From Adineta ricciae (Eukaryota > Rotifera > Eurotatoria > Adinetida > Adinetidae), in assembly GCA_905250025.1 (NCBI GenBank), contig CAJNOJ010000029.1, forward strand, positions 1 through 64,000: a DNA stretch of 64,000 nucleotides, read 5' to 3'. The first letter of the stretch is position 1, and each line of letters starts with the position of its first letter. The notes under the pieces are model-generated. The model was not told where the DNA came from, searched no databases, and worked only from the letters and a program-made list of their open reading frames with translations. Made by a program: the position numbers and the translations under genes. Shown in pieces: positions 1 through 12,767 of the stretch.

Positions 1-2562
1 CGATACATTCATCATTATCGGTGAATGTATAAATATCATTGACAATGTATTGAAGATGTGTGATTGCATTTTGATAATCTGGATTACTGCTGTGAATGTG
101 AGTGTCAAGCCAAATGACAGAAACATCTTGCGTCTCTTCAATCCTTATACGATTCAATTCATTTGCTTGTTGAAAGGTGGCTGGTGTCTGCTCGAACATA
201 TCCAAACTGCCTTGTTTCTGATTTGCCATTGCTGTGAGATTGGATTATTTATAAGGTAGTTGTTGTAAGATGTGAGAAATGGTTGTTTGGTAGAGAACGA
301 TAAAAGTAATGTGCTCCTTCACGTTTTATGAAACTTGGAAAAAACATTCCTTCTTCTTCCTAGACAAACATTCTTACTCTTAAAATGAATCTCTGACGAC
401 AATATAAGACGAAAAAGAAAAATAAAGGCATTTTGATTTTCAAAACTCGTGAATAGAGCGTAAAGCCGCCAAAACACTGTGGTTTGTTTATACAGCTTCA
501 TGCATATAGTCAAACAAAAATCGAACATTGTACAAAATCGTTGATTTATTCGTTAAATAACTTTTCAATTTCACATCGAACAGAGAAGTTCTCAGCTGAA
601 TCAGCAGTTTCTCCAGTTTAAGTCGAATATAAATGCAGATTTCAAACGTAAATCGAAGTATAAAATTATTTCTGAAGGAAAACATAATTCTACGCATGTA
701 CGAGATTAGAACTGCATTCAGTTCTAATACATTTTGAAAGTACAATTCTCATCTTTCTAACTTATTTTTGAAGTTAACAAAAACAGTGAGTATTCATGTG
801 CATCCGGAGTTATATTAAGCAGCTCATGCTCTGATCACGAATTACACCCACCAAGCTTTTGAAACTTCCGTAATTCAATAGAAAACAACACGTAAACGTA
901 GTAATAATTATATATGAGAATGATGAAATTGAAAATGCCGTGAAAAATGCTTACAATTTCAAGTTTGATAATCTAAACGTCTCGTTCTTATAATTGTCTC
1001 ATTACTTTAGATACGATTGTTGAGTTACGAAAAAGTCATGAGTTGCCTAATTCGACTTATATTATAAACGGACATCTGATAGACTAATCTCAGTTCGAAT
1101 ATAAATAGATGTATATCTACAAATAGCGCTCATCTGTTGGATTCGCTGAACCTTTTCTGAAAGAATTACAAGACTTAGTTAAAAACTCTAACGTATATCT
1201 CACTCTAATCCGCTTCGAATTAAAGCCACTTTTATGACATTCTTTTTCTTTTATAATCCTTTTCTACTTTATTCATATCAAACTGCTTTCAATTCATCTG
1301 TCCAAAGATATAAGCAAACCCAGGTAAAAAAATCCGATGCTGGATCCGAGTATGGGATTGTTCGATCTAGGAAAAGAACACTGTTTCTAAAGATTTACTA
1401 ATCGACTCTCTTCTCACTATTTACAATCAAAAATCAGTTTACTTACACTTATTTGATCTCTTCTAAGCCCCCCAAACAGACGCCTGGTCGCTCGTTGGTC
1501 TGCCTCCAATCGGCCACTCGCGGCTAGCCGTTACATGTCCAACTTTCATTCTTTCATCTAGCTTAAAATCCCCTTCAAATTCAATCAAACCATTTCCTTT
1601 CATTCCCTGTTAAAGAATCACCAACGTTGTGCCATTGTGACTGTCCAAAACAACATTTGTTAGAGGAAGTATTATTTCGAGTGTTTAGCATCAGATAATG
1701 TTTGTGTAATATAGCTGTTTATATAATTGTAATGTTATCAATGTGCTGATGAGTATGAGTATCCAGTAGGCGGACGTTAATCAGCTATTTCGTTTTGTTC
1801 TACATATTGCTGCTTCAAACACTATCGCCTACAAAAAATCTTCCTTGCAAAAACTCGTACTTTTTCTAAAAAAACAGAACAGACTTTTTCTACAGAAAAA
1901 CTAACATCAGATTCGATATCTTCGACCTCGATTACCCTTCAGGCGACTCTTACTCAACAGCCAAAAAAATTTTTCATTCCCTCGACTGTAAGGAGGGTCA
2001 TGTCGAAAAAAAGTGGTCAAAAAACGGAAATTCGTTTTTGCCTAATTGGTAATTAACTAATTATCTGTTTGAAAAAAAACACCATTCATATAGATAAATA
2101 GAGTGATACATTTCTATCGAGAAATTTTGTTTTCAATCTTCGATATTAAACACAAATCTTTATGACGACAAAACTGTCACATTTATACTTTGTATCAAAG
2201 ATAGTTTTTTACTTTTCAGAAAACAAATTTATTATCCAAACACATTTAACAACTATAATCAATCTTATATGTTATAGAACACAAGACTTTCCCAGCGAAT
2301 CAACTATTTTGATTGCAGAAGGTTTTGATTTTTTTTAACTAATTAAAGAAATCGAATAAAATTTCGATTTACTTACGGAAAACGTTCTTATCGAGATAAA
2401 AAGATGATTTATCAAAAATAATTTCAAAATTTTATCTTCCTTTTTGGTAGAGTTCAAACAAATAATATTGATTGTCTCAAATGAAATCGTCTATTTAAAT
2501 ATAGTTTAAAAAGACGACATAATGAAAAAACCTTTTATCCATGAATAGAGTAAATATGAATA
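1..2562. other. AT-rich gene-poor region
   Basis: No reading frame here has convincing coding character: the open frames are short, Leu/Ile/Phe/Lys-rich and have no flanking exons. A small GC-richer patch with runs of C lies near 1470-1530, within otherwise AT-rich sequence. I see no RNA gene, mobile-element protein or clear repeat. Confidence 0.5.
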
Positions 2563-2760
2563 TTAACTATTTTGAATATAATTAGTTCCATACATATTGG
2601 TAAGAGCATCAATGACATTTGTTTCGTTCAAGTTCAACGAGACGAAATTCTCTTTACGTCTGACCGACTTCAAAAAATTATATAATTGATAAGATTCGAT
2701 ATTCAGTTTTTTCTTCAATTGTTGTACAATCGATATGATTACAAGTTGTGACGCATCCAA
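2563..2760 (-). CDS. possible C-terminal exon fragment, unknown protein
   Basis: An open frame of about 65 codons ends in TAA. It has a mixed, plausibly globular composition, with a Lys-rich helix-like start and an Asn/Thr-containing tail. There is no in-frame ATG at its upstream edge, so if real it is a terminal exon. A 9-bp-arm hairpin sits directly upstream on the minus strand. Together with the 3947-4165 frame it could be what is left of a decayed minus-strand gene, but I could not link them with splice sites. I do not recognise the product. Confidence 0.22.
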   Translation of the reverse strand: MDASQLVIISIVQQLKKKLNIESYQLYNFLKSVRRKENFVSLNLNETNVIDALTNMYGTNYIQNS

Positions 2761-2769
2761 GACTTGGCA

Positions 2770-2811
2770 TGGCCTGGCGCTGCCATACTATCAGTATTTT
2801 TTGCCAGGCCA
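2770..2811. repeat. short perfect inverted repeat (hairpin)
   Basis: The arms TGGCCTGGC (2770-2778) and GCCAGGCCA (2803-2811) are perfectly complementary around a 24-nt loop. The GC-rich stem stands out in AT-rich surroundings. It may be a hairpin RNA or an end of a small non-autonomous element; nothing shows transcription. Confidence 0.6.
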
Positions 2812-3487
2812 CCAGGAAAACGTTTCTCGTCTGGTAACACTGTCTGTTTATTATATTGTTCTGAAAGTAACTTAAGAATAAATCTCTATTAATTAGTAAT
2901 ATCTTTTGAGCAGTACAGCTAATCTAATAATTGATTATTATCTATTAGCGTTGGATAGGATCACAACACCAGTTTTTAATTCGCTGGGTAATGGTCAAGT
3001 AAAGAAACGATAATCCGCTTCGGGAACAGTGCTATCAAATCGAAATTCTTGAAAGATGGAGCTTATTCTTAAAAGAATTAAAATGTGATATACTGTGTTA
3101 GTTCTTCTTGCAATTCATATCGTATAGGAAATGTGAAGCTCCTTTACACAGTTCGTTATGGCGCAGCCTCTGTTTTGAAAATCACTTCGAAGCCCGCTGA
3201 GTATGTCGAGACTTCATCGCTCATAAAAACAGTCTTTTTATTGCGATAAAATCGTAAAAAAACAACGAAACTTGTATCAGATTCTTTCCTGAAACCTTTG
3301 ATTCAAGATAATTTCAACAAAAGAGAGATTTCTTGGACATGATGCAATCGTTATTTTCCTTAGAGTCGTTTTTGACTCATCACCAAACCATGGAGACTGC
3401 CAGAGAATGAAAATAAATACAAGCTTCGTTTCTGTTAACAATGAAAAACAAAAACTTGAGAGACTAAAGATTGATTCTCAATCATCA

Positions 3488-3537
3488 AGTGATATGGTTG
3501 GCCTTAAAAATTTTTTATAGAGCATTGCCATATCACT
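3488..3537. repeat. short perfect inverted repeat (hairpin)
   Basis: The arms AGTGATATGG (3488-3497) and CCATATCACT (3528-3537) are perfect complements with a 30-nt AT-rich loop. GGCC motifs lie just inside the left arm and just outside the right arm, as in the 2770-2811 hairpin. The region between about 2.7 and 3.9 kb otherwise shows only weak fragments of coding-like sequence. Confidence 0.5.
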
Positions 3538-3946
3538 GGCCAAATTCTGGCTACGACACTAGTTACAACTAAAAATTCATAAAAAAAATCATTCATCATA
3601 TCTATGAAATAAAAAAAAAACTTACCAGGATTTGTTTTAGCATACTTTTTCAAAAAGTGGTAAATCCTCTGGTTGCATAATATTTTTAATTATCGAGTTT
3701 TTTTTCATCTGTTGAGCTTTCGTTAATTTGGTTCCATTACTATAATTACTTGTAGTAGAAGAAAATTAAGATAGTTGTATGGAAGTTAAAATAAGAAAAA
3801 TATTTACCTCGGCTATTCAATAAAGGAATTTGTTCAATATCGGAAACTAAATGTCTAAAATATAAGAGATTTTTCATGTTAATATTCAAGAAAGAACACT
3901 TATGTAGACGAACAACAATTGTTTGCAAATGAATCCAAATCATTTT

Positions 3947-4165
3947 CTAATTTAATGAAAAAGTTTCAGAACTGAGATGTTTTAGTAATTCAAGATTTAT
4001 TAAAGAATGATCAGTTGTACCACCTAAATAATAATCATCCTTTTCAAGATTAAAATATCGACGGATTGTGGAGCCGATGATACTTATTTCAAAATTTGCA
4101 GGACATTTGTATTTAAGTTGTTTGTCACCAAATGTAAATGTAACCACTTTTATTTCGAACGACAT
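3947..4165 (-). CDS. possible 5' exon, small beta-rich domain, unknown
   Basis: A true ATG at 4163-4165 opens a 72-codon frame. The start, alternating hydrophobic and charged residues followed by a compact Gly/Tyr segment, could be a ubiquitin-like or PB1-like fold, but that is only an impression. A coding-like stretch downstream on the same strand (about 3830-3865) follows a TTTTAG acceptor, which hints at a multi-exon gene, but no donor joins them without a stop. It may be a decayed gene or part of a mobile element. Confidence 0.25.
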   Translation of the reverse strand: MSFEIKVVTFTFGDKQLKYKCPANFEISIIGSTIRRYFNLEKDDYYLGGTTDHSLINLELLKHLSSETFSLN

Positions 4166-5020
4166 TTTGAAAAAAAAACGATCTGTAACTAAAAAAATCT
4201 CTCTTGATTATTTCAGCAATAATAAATAATTAGAAGAGTTCCTATTTGAAATGTAGATGATGATGGCGCAATGCTGTATGTTCAGACTACTCTCTGTTTG
4301 GATTGGTAAAAATTTATTTAATATTCCGTGCGTTTCATTTCGAAAATGAATTAGTTCTATGTAAAGAAGTTTTACTCTCGATTTCTATAATATTACCTAT
4401 TAATAAATCCAGATGTTGCTATGTCTCTTCGTAAAAAAAATATTAATTAAGTTATCAGATAACAACTCAATGAAGAGACTAAAAACCGACAACAACTCGA
4501 AAACTATGTGAATATAAGATCTTGAAATGAATTCTTTACCATCAAAATATTATTGTTTATAAAAAAAGCTATCATGTCAGGTAAAGATGATATTCTTCGT
4601 TAATTTACTCCTATTGTGAATCAGCAAAAGTAGAAGTGGAATTACGATTGAAAAAAGAAATTGTACTCGTTGTATTTCTAATGATACAATACAAAGTTCT
4701 TTGCTAAAGCTTAGATGAATATTTATCAATTTGACCATACAAATAGCCATTATCAACATAAATATCACCGCAAATAGATGCAAAATATACTAAATGAATT
4801 TGTTACATTAATATAAGTACGAGTCGTTGTTGAAGTGTGAGTACCTACTCATCCGATATATTCACATTTATTTGTCTCTTTTTCGAATAGATTTCCTGAA
4901 GATTCCGGTGTATTCTCAGCCCTAGTGAAAAGTAAATCAACTAATACTGAACTTCTCTCCTCATGTTCAGTTATCATACAAGGTTAGTACATTCCTGACA
5001 GACATCTCTTCACATTGCAA
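4166..5020. other. gene-free AT-rich spacer
   Basis: Only short, unsupported open frames are present between the possible fragment and the 3' end of the glycosyltransferase. No RNA gene or repeat was recognised. Confidence 0.45.
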
Positions 5021-6034
5021 TCAATTGATTTCTAGCTCGAGACGACGAACCATTGGATCCAAGCTTTGTTCAATTTCCANCGCATTCTTCCTTGGTTTAT
5101 GACGTAATGGCGACATGAATTTGAGAAGTGCAACGAGATTAACAAAGACATCATCGTCTGTTTTGAAGAGAAATTTCGCCGAATGACAATAACGAAGTGA
5201 CCATTCCCATAAGGCTAACTCTCGGTGTGTGACAAGTGTATATTGCTGTGGTAGTTCAACTTGGATGATATCGCGGAAGATCTTGTTCTCTAATCGAATA
5301 TTTTGATTGAGTTTCTCATCGAAATCTATTAGGAATAAGATTCTGATTGATATTGCCGAAAACTTCCCGAGTTTTTTTCGCGAACCCCATGTTCGACGAA
5401 TAGCATCACGGGTTTTGTAATTATCTGACTTGGATATAACGATAATCAGAAGATCAACTGATTCATACGAACAAGCATCAGCATTTGCGATAATAAACGA
5501 ATAGCGAAATCCATGTGAAGCGTTGCTAATCGATGAAGACTGGTTATGATTTTTTTGTAGCGCCGCTGATCTAAACAAAGTAATTCAGTATGACTTGATT
5601 CATTCTTTGTAAGAGTAATGTCTGTAAGTAAAATCGTATCGGAAGAGTTCTGCTTCGTACCTGTCTTGAGTTCGATTACTGTTCATTTGATCGGTATCAT
5701 TTAGGTTGGAATTCGATGTCGTTACCGGTTGATCTGGTTTTCTCATGCATCGTAAACCTAAAGCAAATTCTTTGCTTACTAAATTGTAAAATACTTCTAA
5801 ATCGTCATGATCATATTCAGATTCGAAAACAGTTCGAATTGGATCAGTTCCATCTGAATTCTTTCCAAATCGTTTCAAATATGTACCAACATTATCTTTT
5901 ATCGATGATTGATTCTGTGTATAGAAGTAGTACATAGAAGCTAATAAAAAATTGAATAGTAATAATATGAGAAAACAACGTTTGTTTCTTCGGAATAAAT
6001 TGTTAATCAAATTGGGATCGCTGTCATACGCCAT
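5021..6034 (-). CDS. beta-1,3-glycosyltransferase, GT31 family, C-terminally truncated
   Basis: GT31 enzymes are Golgi type II membrane proteins that transfer galactose or GlcNAc from UDP-sugars. Exon 1 (6034-5661) encodes a short cytosolic tail and one membrane anchor (about residues 22-40). A 90-bp intron (5571-5660) follows, then exon 2 (5570-5021). Exon 2 carries the family motifs: RRTWG near the start of the catalytic domain and the metal-binding DDDVFVN. Only about 40 residues follow DDD, whereas the family normally has about 100 more, including the acceptor-binding half. A single ambiguous base (n, 5080) lies just before the unrelated-looking tail, so the end may be an assembly break, a truncated pseudogene or a real short form. 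Predicted length is 307 aa. Confidence 0.72.
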
Positions 6035-7607
6035 GAATTTAAGAGCTACTAGTAATGTTTGTTAGCATGTCTGAAAAGAAAACCGTAAAATAAACCGACT
6101 GCCGCACGTATTGAATAAATATTTGTCCGATAGGCTGCACACAATTCTGACGTGAAATGGCGACATTTAGAATTTTTTGATTTAGCGTTAGAAGAGTATT
6201 TGGGATGGGAGAGACAAAAGATAATTAGGTTATTCATCTTCTTGTTAGTTCATTAACTGACATTATTTGCATGTAAACCAAACACATCTTTAGTCAACAA
6301 AGAATTGATGTCATCTAATGCAGCAAAAATTTTACCAATGCGAAAGGAACACGTTCGTAAAATGCAAGACGTATTTACATCTACGGCTCATATTTCCTAA
6401 AACAGGCATCGATTGCAATGATTTTGTATTTACAAAAGAATTAACTAAAATTTACCTTGTAGCAGCGCACGATTATTATACGACGACATACGATTTTTCA
6501 AGTGGGAGGATGGAAGAAAAAAGAATAAATAATTTTCAGTTGTGTTCGAATTCTGTGTAACTGATATAATTCCAAGTGAAAGCATAAATAGCCAGCGGAA
6601 GGTTATAACAAATAGTACACGAAGAACAAGCATAAAATGACTCACAAGCTAACGATAAGACATTCATTGTATCTCACGTGATGTAGCATGATCTCGTGAG
6701 ATGCAATTTTATGAAAGATAAGAATACGATTTACAAGAAGAATATTCAAATAACCTACGATATTGTCTTGGATTGTATCGAACGCTTCGATGAATCGATA
6801 TGGTAAATTTTTTACGCTTTGCTGACTATGGTTGGTAATCGGAGCTCCATTTTTTCTCTGAGTAGAACTCTTTTGTATAGACCGAGAAGAAGAGTATACT
6901 GCGACAGACAGAATAAAAAAAACTCGCCGTTTTTTCTCGATGATGTTTGAACGCATTAAAACGTGCGCTATTCATTTTTGTCTGTTAGGGTATCTGAATA
7001 GCGAATAATTAGAAAAGAAAATCAAGTTTCGCTGTGATTACTTTCAGATAAGAATGTCAAAAAAGACTAAAATTTAAGAGATTTAACCGACGTGTTATTC
7101 ATAGAAGATAAGAAAAATAAAAAGTGCCGAAAGATTTTTGGACAAGGCAAACGTAAGCTACATAGCAAACAGAAATGCATATTCAATGCAATTTCCGTAG
7201 AGCTGCTAGCGTCACATATACCTTCATCTTTGTCTGGAACGATTTTTGACACTCTAGAGTATATGTGTAATGGACATAGCATTAGCTTTTGTATATAAAA
7301 GCACATTGTCTTAATCTGAATACAAAAAAGAAAAGAAATGATCAAAAGCCGTAGCTTTTTATCTCAATAAAATTGACTTTTATGACCAATAAAAAGAAGC
7401 TTAGATAAAATTCTCCATATCACTCTAGTTCAATATTTTCTGCAAGCAGCGATAAAAAAAACGATTTTCTGTATTTATTTCAAAGAAGCCTCTTAAAAAT
7501 TTGAGAATTGTTTTCGCGTTTGGAGATCTGTCTACTATATTCTAAAAATATTTCGAAAAGCGTTACAAAATTCAAGCTCGTGCGACATTTTCCTAATTGT
7601 TCATGGA
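6035..7607. other. spacer without a supported gene
   Basis: The most coding-like frame is on the minus strand at 6642-6956: a true ATG, a basic N-terminus and a hydrophobic stretch, ending near a GTAGGT donor-like site. No continuing exon was found and I recognise no family, so it is not called. The remainder is AT-rich with no clear repeats. Confidence 0.4.
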
Positions 7608-8449
7608 GTGGAAAATCTCAAATTATTACCAGTTTTTAAAAATAAGATTTTTAAAATTTCAAACTGTTTCAAATTCAAAGTGACGTTTTACTTCTATTGT
7701 GAGAGCCTAAAAATTATCATCATATAGGAAGACGACGTGTTTTTCTCAAATTCTTTTATATAGTCAATATTGAATATAATATGTGGACCTTCATAGTAAT
7801 AAACTGACCAGATATCCAGATATTTACTCGTGTGTGAAAATTTCAAATTTCAAAATATATTGAAGATGTCAACGATATTTATCTATGTATATATAAAAAG
7901 CTGACAGATACCAGATGTGAGACATTCACTTTTTCTGAAGATTTTCAAGTGATAGAATTTTTGTGAATGAAGCATCATCCAAAAACACTATTTAAACCTA
8001 TATCACTTACCAATCATCACTAAATCAGCATATTCAGCTAAAACTAAACCTCTAGTATATGACATTCACAGGCTTTCGCGATCTGTAGGTATATAACTAT
8101 TTGTCCCTAATTTGAAAGCAAATATCTCGATATCTGGTATCTGATACATTTTTAGAATAGAAGCACGAAAGAATCCTTATATTCTACATATGGTTATAGA
8201 AAGTTTTCAAATTTGAAAGTATATATCTGGATATCTAGTAGCTAGGTAAGGCATATAGCTATACCTGTTGCAGACTATCCACTAAATTTTAGAAGTTTGA
8301 AATTTTCACATATATAAGTTAACATTCCATACACAACATACCAGTATAGTTTTTATCTTATTAGGATCTGAGTGCCTAGTTTATATCATGGTAAAAAATT
8401 TTAAGAAAAGAATATTCGTGAAAACTGGTAATAATTTGAGATTCTCCAC
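7608..8449. mobile_element. foldback / MITE-like element, ~840 bp
   Basis: The outer 30 bp (7608-7637 and 8420-8449) are inverted copies matching at about 28 of 30 positions. Further inverted matches lie inside: a 14-bp match of 7810-7823 with 8223-8236, and a match of about 7901-7921 with 8127-8147. All are roughly symmetric about 8023-8028, so the arms together make a long imperfect palindrome. There is no protein-coding frame inside. This fits a non-autonomous foldback DNA transposon. I could not define target-site duplications. Confidence 0.6.
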
Positions 8450-11400
8450 CTCCTCCGAAAGACATACGTAGAAGTCAGAAAACTAACTTTCAGCGACTTC
8501 CAAATATCGCTCGGAACATTTAAGCATACATCGTTTATTAGTATTCACCTAAATAATGTGAAACCTGTTAAGTAAATGTATGACTAAACCTTACATTGCT
8601 GGGAGTTATTGTGTTGGTATTACAGTTGTTCGATGTGTGGTTAAGATAAGTGGTAGCGTTAATCGACGTCAACTTGTGTAGCAGTTTTTTTCAAACGACT
8701 TTCGCTCATGTTACACGCAATTTGATTTATACCATGTACAAGACATTTTCTACGTATATGCAAACATCTTCGCAGGAGAAGATTAAAACGCAAAAGGATT
8801 ACTCGTATCCTGAAGAAGCAGAGAGGGTAATTGCTTTTCTTACGTGTCAAAGTGTTGCTGAAAACGATTATTTAATGCATAAAAACTAATAACGCCGATT
8901 ATATCAAAAGAAGCGCCAGAAGGTATCATAGCTTGAAACTGAGAAATCCCAAATGATTTCTGAAGTCGCGCTCTTCTACAACAACAACAAATTTTTACTT
9001 TTGCAATACTTGAAGAATTGTTACTAGTTCTAAGCTTCAGAGCGAAAGCATGAATAGTCGTAAAAACGTCTATCGAGTGACATATGTGTCAAACAACTTC
9101 AAAGTTTATATTTCTCATTATTAAATAACAGGTGTTATAAAAAAGGAGTTGGTTGTGGTCCAAGTGACAAAATACTAATCGATTTCTATATTCACTTCTA
9201 TAAAAAAAAAGACATTTCTAAGTAGCAGACTCCTCTCAAATATGACAAATTACTTCTTCTTTGACAGTATGTCATCAGATCTGAATCGCAGCATGTGACA
9301 AATATAGAAGAAAAAATTTTCATTCTGTTCTTTAAAGAATTTTTCTATGCTTGTGCGCAAAAGAGAGTCAATATGAGTTCGTTCTTTCATACAAAAGCTT
9401 TCTGCTCTAGAGGGTGTGAAATTACGAAAGTTGAAGGGTGTCAAAATCACAAACTGAATGGTTTTGTTGATATTTAATTCGGTTTTTCTTTTCAAAAGCA
9501 AGTATATATCATCGATGCTCATCATCCTCAAAATGCCTCGGTACGATGCGTAAACAACCAATCATCAATTTGATAAATAGTGTCTTCCATGAGTTCGCAT
9601 TCAAGGTTACTTGAAGTATGTGATGCTTCCTCAAGAATAACTTCCGACTTACGCATTTGCTTAACAGTGTGTAATTATGGTGTGTCCGTAGCACATGACA
9701 GGAATCATCATGCAGTCAAGTGTATAGAACACTGTTCATTCGAAAAAATCTGAATTTCCAAGATATCTTCGAATGAGTGTCCAAATTTATTCAAAATACA
9801 AAAAAATGTTCAGGGTTCGTTGCAACTATAACAATCCTCTTCTCGTTCTTTTATATATACATTGGCTTGAACGTGCTTCGACATCATATTCTTTGAAATT
9901 CTATTTTTCTGTTTGCCACTTATTAGATATGCATAATGTATGCGATTCTTGTGATGTAATCGATGTGCGATTAACCCGTTGAGAATCATACGAAGTAAAT
10001 GTGTTCGACCAATGTGGACGGTTGTAAATATCGGTTTATACATGTTATTGTTGTTTCCGACTCCAATACAACAAACGTTGAAATATTGAAGGGTCATGAG
10101 ATCATTCCTTTACGCACTTTCGAACTACTGTCAGACGAGCATTCGAGACTGATGAGTGTTTCCGTCGTTGATGACTAGAAAAATGATATGATTTACTTCC
10201 TGGATTCTACAATTAAAAAAGATCGTGAAAGTCAAATGGCCTATATTGATTTCTGTCGTTTTACATTATATTCATTGAAAGAGCGTGAACGTTGACAAGA
10301 AGCGCGAAAATACCTTGCTCTGTCCTATGACGGACTATAAAAATATTCGAAACTATTGATATTTTCATTTGATTTATTTCGAAATGAATGGTCGATGAGT
10401 CCAAATATCGACCAGTAGTATTTGATCCATACGATCGATTCTTCGTTTTCTGCATAGAACAATTTGAACTGTGCAACATGAATTCTATCTTTATTTACTT
10501 CATTCACATTCGAACAGCAATTCTTTGATGAATTGAAACAACGATCGTCGTTGGATTTGTGTTCTAAGATTAAAAAAATCACATTAATGATATTCACTTC
10601 ATTCCCAAAAGAGGTTACCTTTCGCGTTGATGCGAGAAACTTTTCAATCGTTCACTGACAAGCAGCTATGGAACAATTTCATGGGCACTGTAAAGTTAAT
10701 CTGAAACAAGCAAGAGAATCAACAACCGTCCGCTAAGAGCATCGTCCAGTAGAATAATTATATAGATACTTTCGGTTCGATAGATAAACGCTACTAGTCA
10801 TGTGTATTTCTTTTTTTCTTCTACCGTAGATCTGGTTCATTTAGCGTATTCAATCATTCGATACGACCCCTTTATATAAGTACATATTGACTAGAAAACA
10901 CTAGCAAGAAATAAATTGAATACAAAAGTATTTGATATTCTTCTGCAAAGCTCAATATCTATGTCAAATCCGAATAGTGATTTCGATGGCTCACGAGGTC
11001 TTTTTTATCGAATAGAGTATTTGTCAACTATTTGAACAAACGTTTTGCAGAGCATCACTGAATTCTTCATCCTTAAATCCTCACGAAAGTTGACAGAAGT
11101 GTTCTAAACCTAGCCTTCTGAAAGTGCGAAACATTCTAAGACGAGTAATGGAACACTCAACTGTTCGAGATGTTTTCCCAATTCTAGATGTTCTGAAATT
11201 TTATACGAAGAAGTATTGTTTGTGAACATCCTGACTACTCATTCGTTACATGTACCTGCAGACTTTTTCAATCGGACGATCTCGGTCTTTCGCATTTTCC
11301 ATAAGCGCTGTAAGATCTATGTTAATAATGATCTTAATTACACATCAAGGCATATAGCGAGATGATGTGTATGGCAAGATTCTTTGAGTGGTTTCCTGCA

Positions 11401-12422
11401 TACAACTTAGTCAATCAAATATATATACAGTAGGTACGATGACTCCCTACGTACTTTTCCAATACATGAAATATTAATATGATAATGATCTATGACAGTA
11501 GCAGATGAAGAAATTAATATTGCTTGTTGCTTGATAGTTTTGTAACAAATATGTATCTAGCAATATGATATCGAAGTGATGCCTGTATTTATATTTCTTT
11601 CGATGGCCTTTCTATTAACAATTTAATGTTTGAGATTGCCTATTGTCCACATGACTGCTACGTTTTCGATCGACGTGTATTTTCAACTACGAATTGCAGC
11701 ATGAATCGCATTGTTCATTGACTAAACGTTTCTCTTTCTATTGTTCGACCATTTCAGTTACTTGCAAATTTTGTACTGCCGCCGTTAAGTTTAAAACGAG
11801 CCACCTTATAATTATTTTTCAATAAGACTGCAGACACTTTCACCTCACAAATTTTCACAAGTGTATGCTGCTTTAGACTTAAACAATCAAGTTTGCTTTC
11901 TATTCTTGTCATTCTCAAGAAGTTAGAATGAGCAAACCGTCTCCTCCCAGGTCAAAGCTGTACGGCGGGAACCGGTCGGATCCGTCAAAATTCTCGTGAA
12001 TTCCTGAAGAAGGCCTCGGAAACCGTATCCCGAGCGGATCCCGATAGCGTTTCCGTGTTTTATTTACGAGCTCCCTGATACGGATCATATCCAATGCTTT
12101 CCGGCTCAGCGGAGAGTAGCCGAAGTCCAGCGTCTTAAACCTTGCGCGTGTTTCAAATGTGATATTTGAATTCTCAATTGAAAGACATTAGTCGACCTGT
12201 ATCTTTCCGAGTATTTAAACTAGAATAAGATGATTTTTTCATGTTTGAGCAATTTTCTAGGTTTTTTAGGAAGCTCAGTGATTTCAGCATACATCCAGTG
12301 GTAGAACGCAAGACTTCTTTGCATTAATCCAAGATCAATATGAATCATTAACTGCTAATAAGAACCCATACAGTCTCTCACGAGTAAACGTTCTCCACCG
12401 CAATGCTACAAATTAAATCGGT
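8450..12422. other. gene-poor region with GC-rich patch near 11.94-12.13 kb
   Basis: Open frames on both strands (for example minus 9250-9561, 9810-10097 and 10325-10597) lack splice-linked partners and known motifs; some could be decayed exons. A GC-richer stretch at about 11,940-12,130 contains several GGATCC and CCGG motifs and contrasts with its surroundings. It lies just left of the 12.4-12.8 kb inverted repeat, and a similar GC-rich patch lies on the other side at about 12,795-12,865, so both may belong to one larger element. Confidence 0.4.
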
Positions 12423-12767
12423 ATGAAGATAGCACGAACAAACGATGTGTTGGCTAAAAACGTTTTTACTAAATATGTCCCGCCCATGAAAAGTACGCCA
12501 TTCGACTCAGAATTGAATTCTGCATCGAATGATGGCACTTTTATTCGCCGAACAAACTTCGGAAAAATTTTTATCTATATTTTTGTTCATTTCCTTTGGG
12601 TCTATCTAAAATCCAGATAGAATGTTTTCAAAATTTGTCCGGTGAATAAAAGTACAATCATTCGATGCAGAATTAAATTTTGAGTCGAATGACGTACTTT
12701 TCATGGACGGGACATATTTAGTAAAAAACTTTTCACTTAACGTATCGTTTGTTCGTGCTAGCTTCAC
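12423..12767. repeat. long inverted repeat, two ~145-bp arms
   Basis: The left arm (about 12,423-12,567) and right arm (about 12,623-12,767) are reverse complements at roughly 85% identity by eye, around a ~55-bp spacer. The shared block begins with GCACGAACAAACGAT and includes TACTAAATATGTCCCG. Each arm is open in the same frame read inward and would encode similar peptides (KYVP, MKST, NSASND), so the arm may derive from coding sequence or simply lack stops. A transcript through it would fold into a long hairpin. GC-rich flanks suggest a larger element. Confidence 0.75.
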
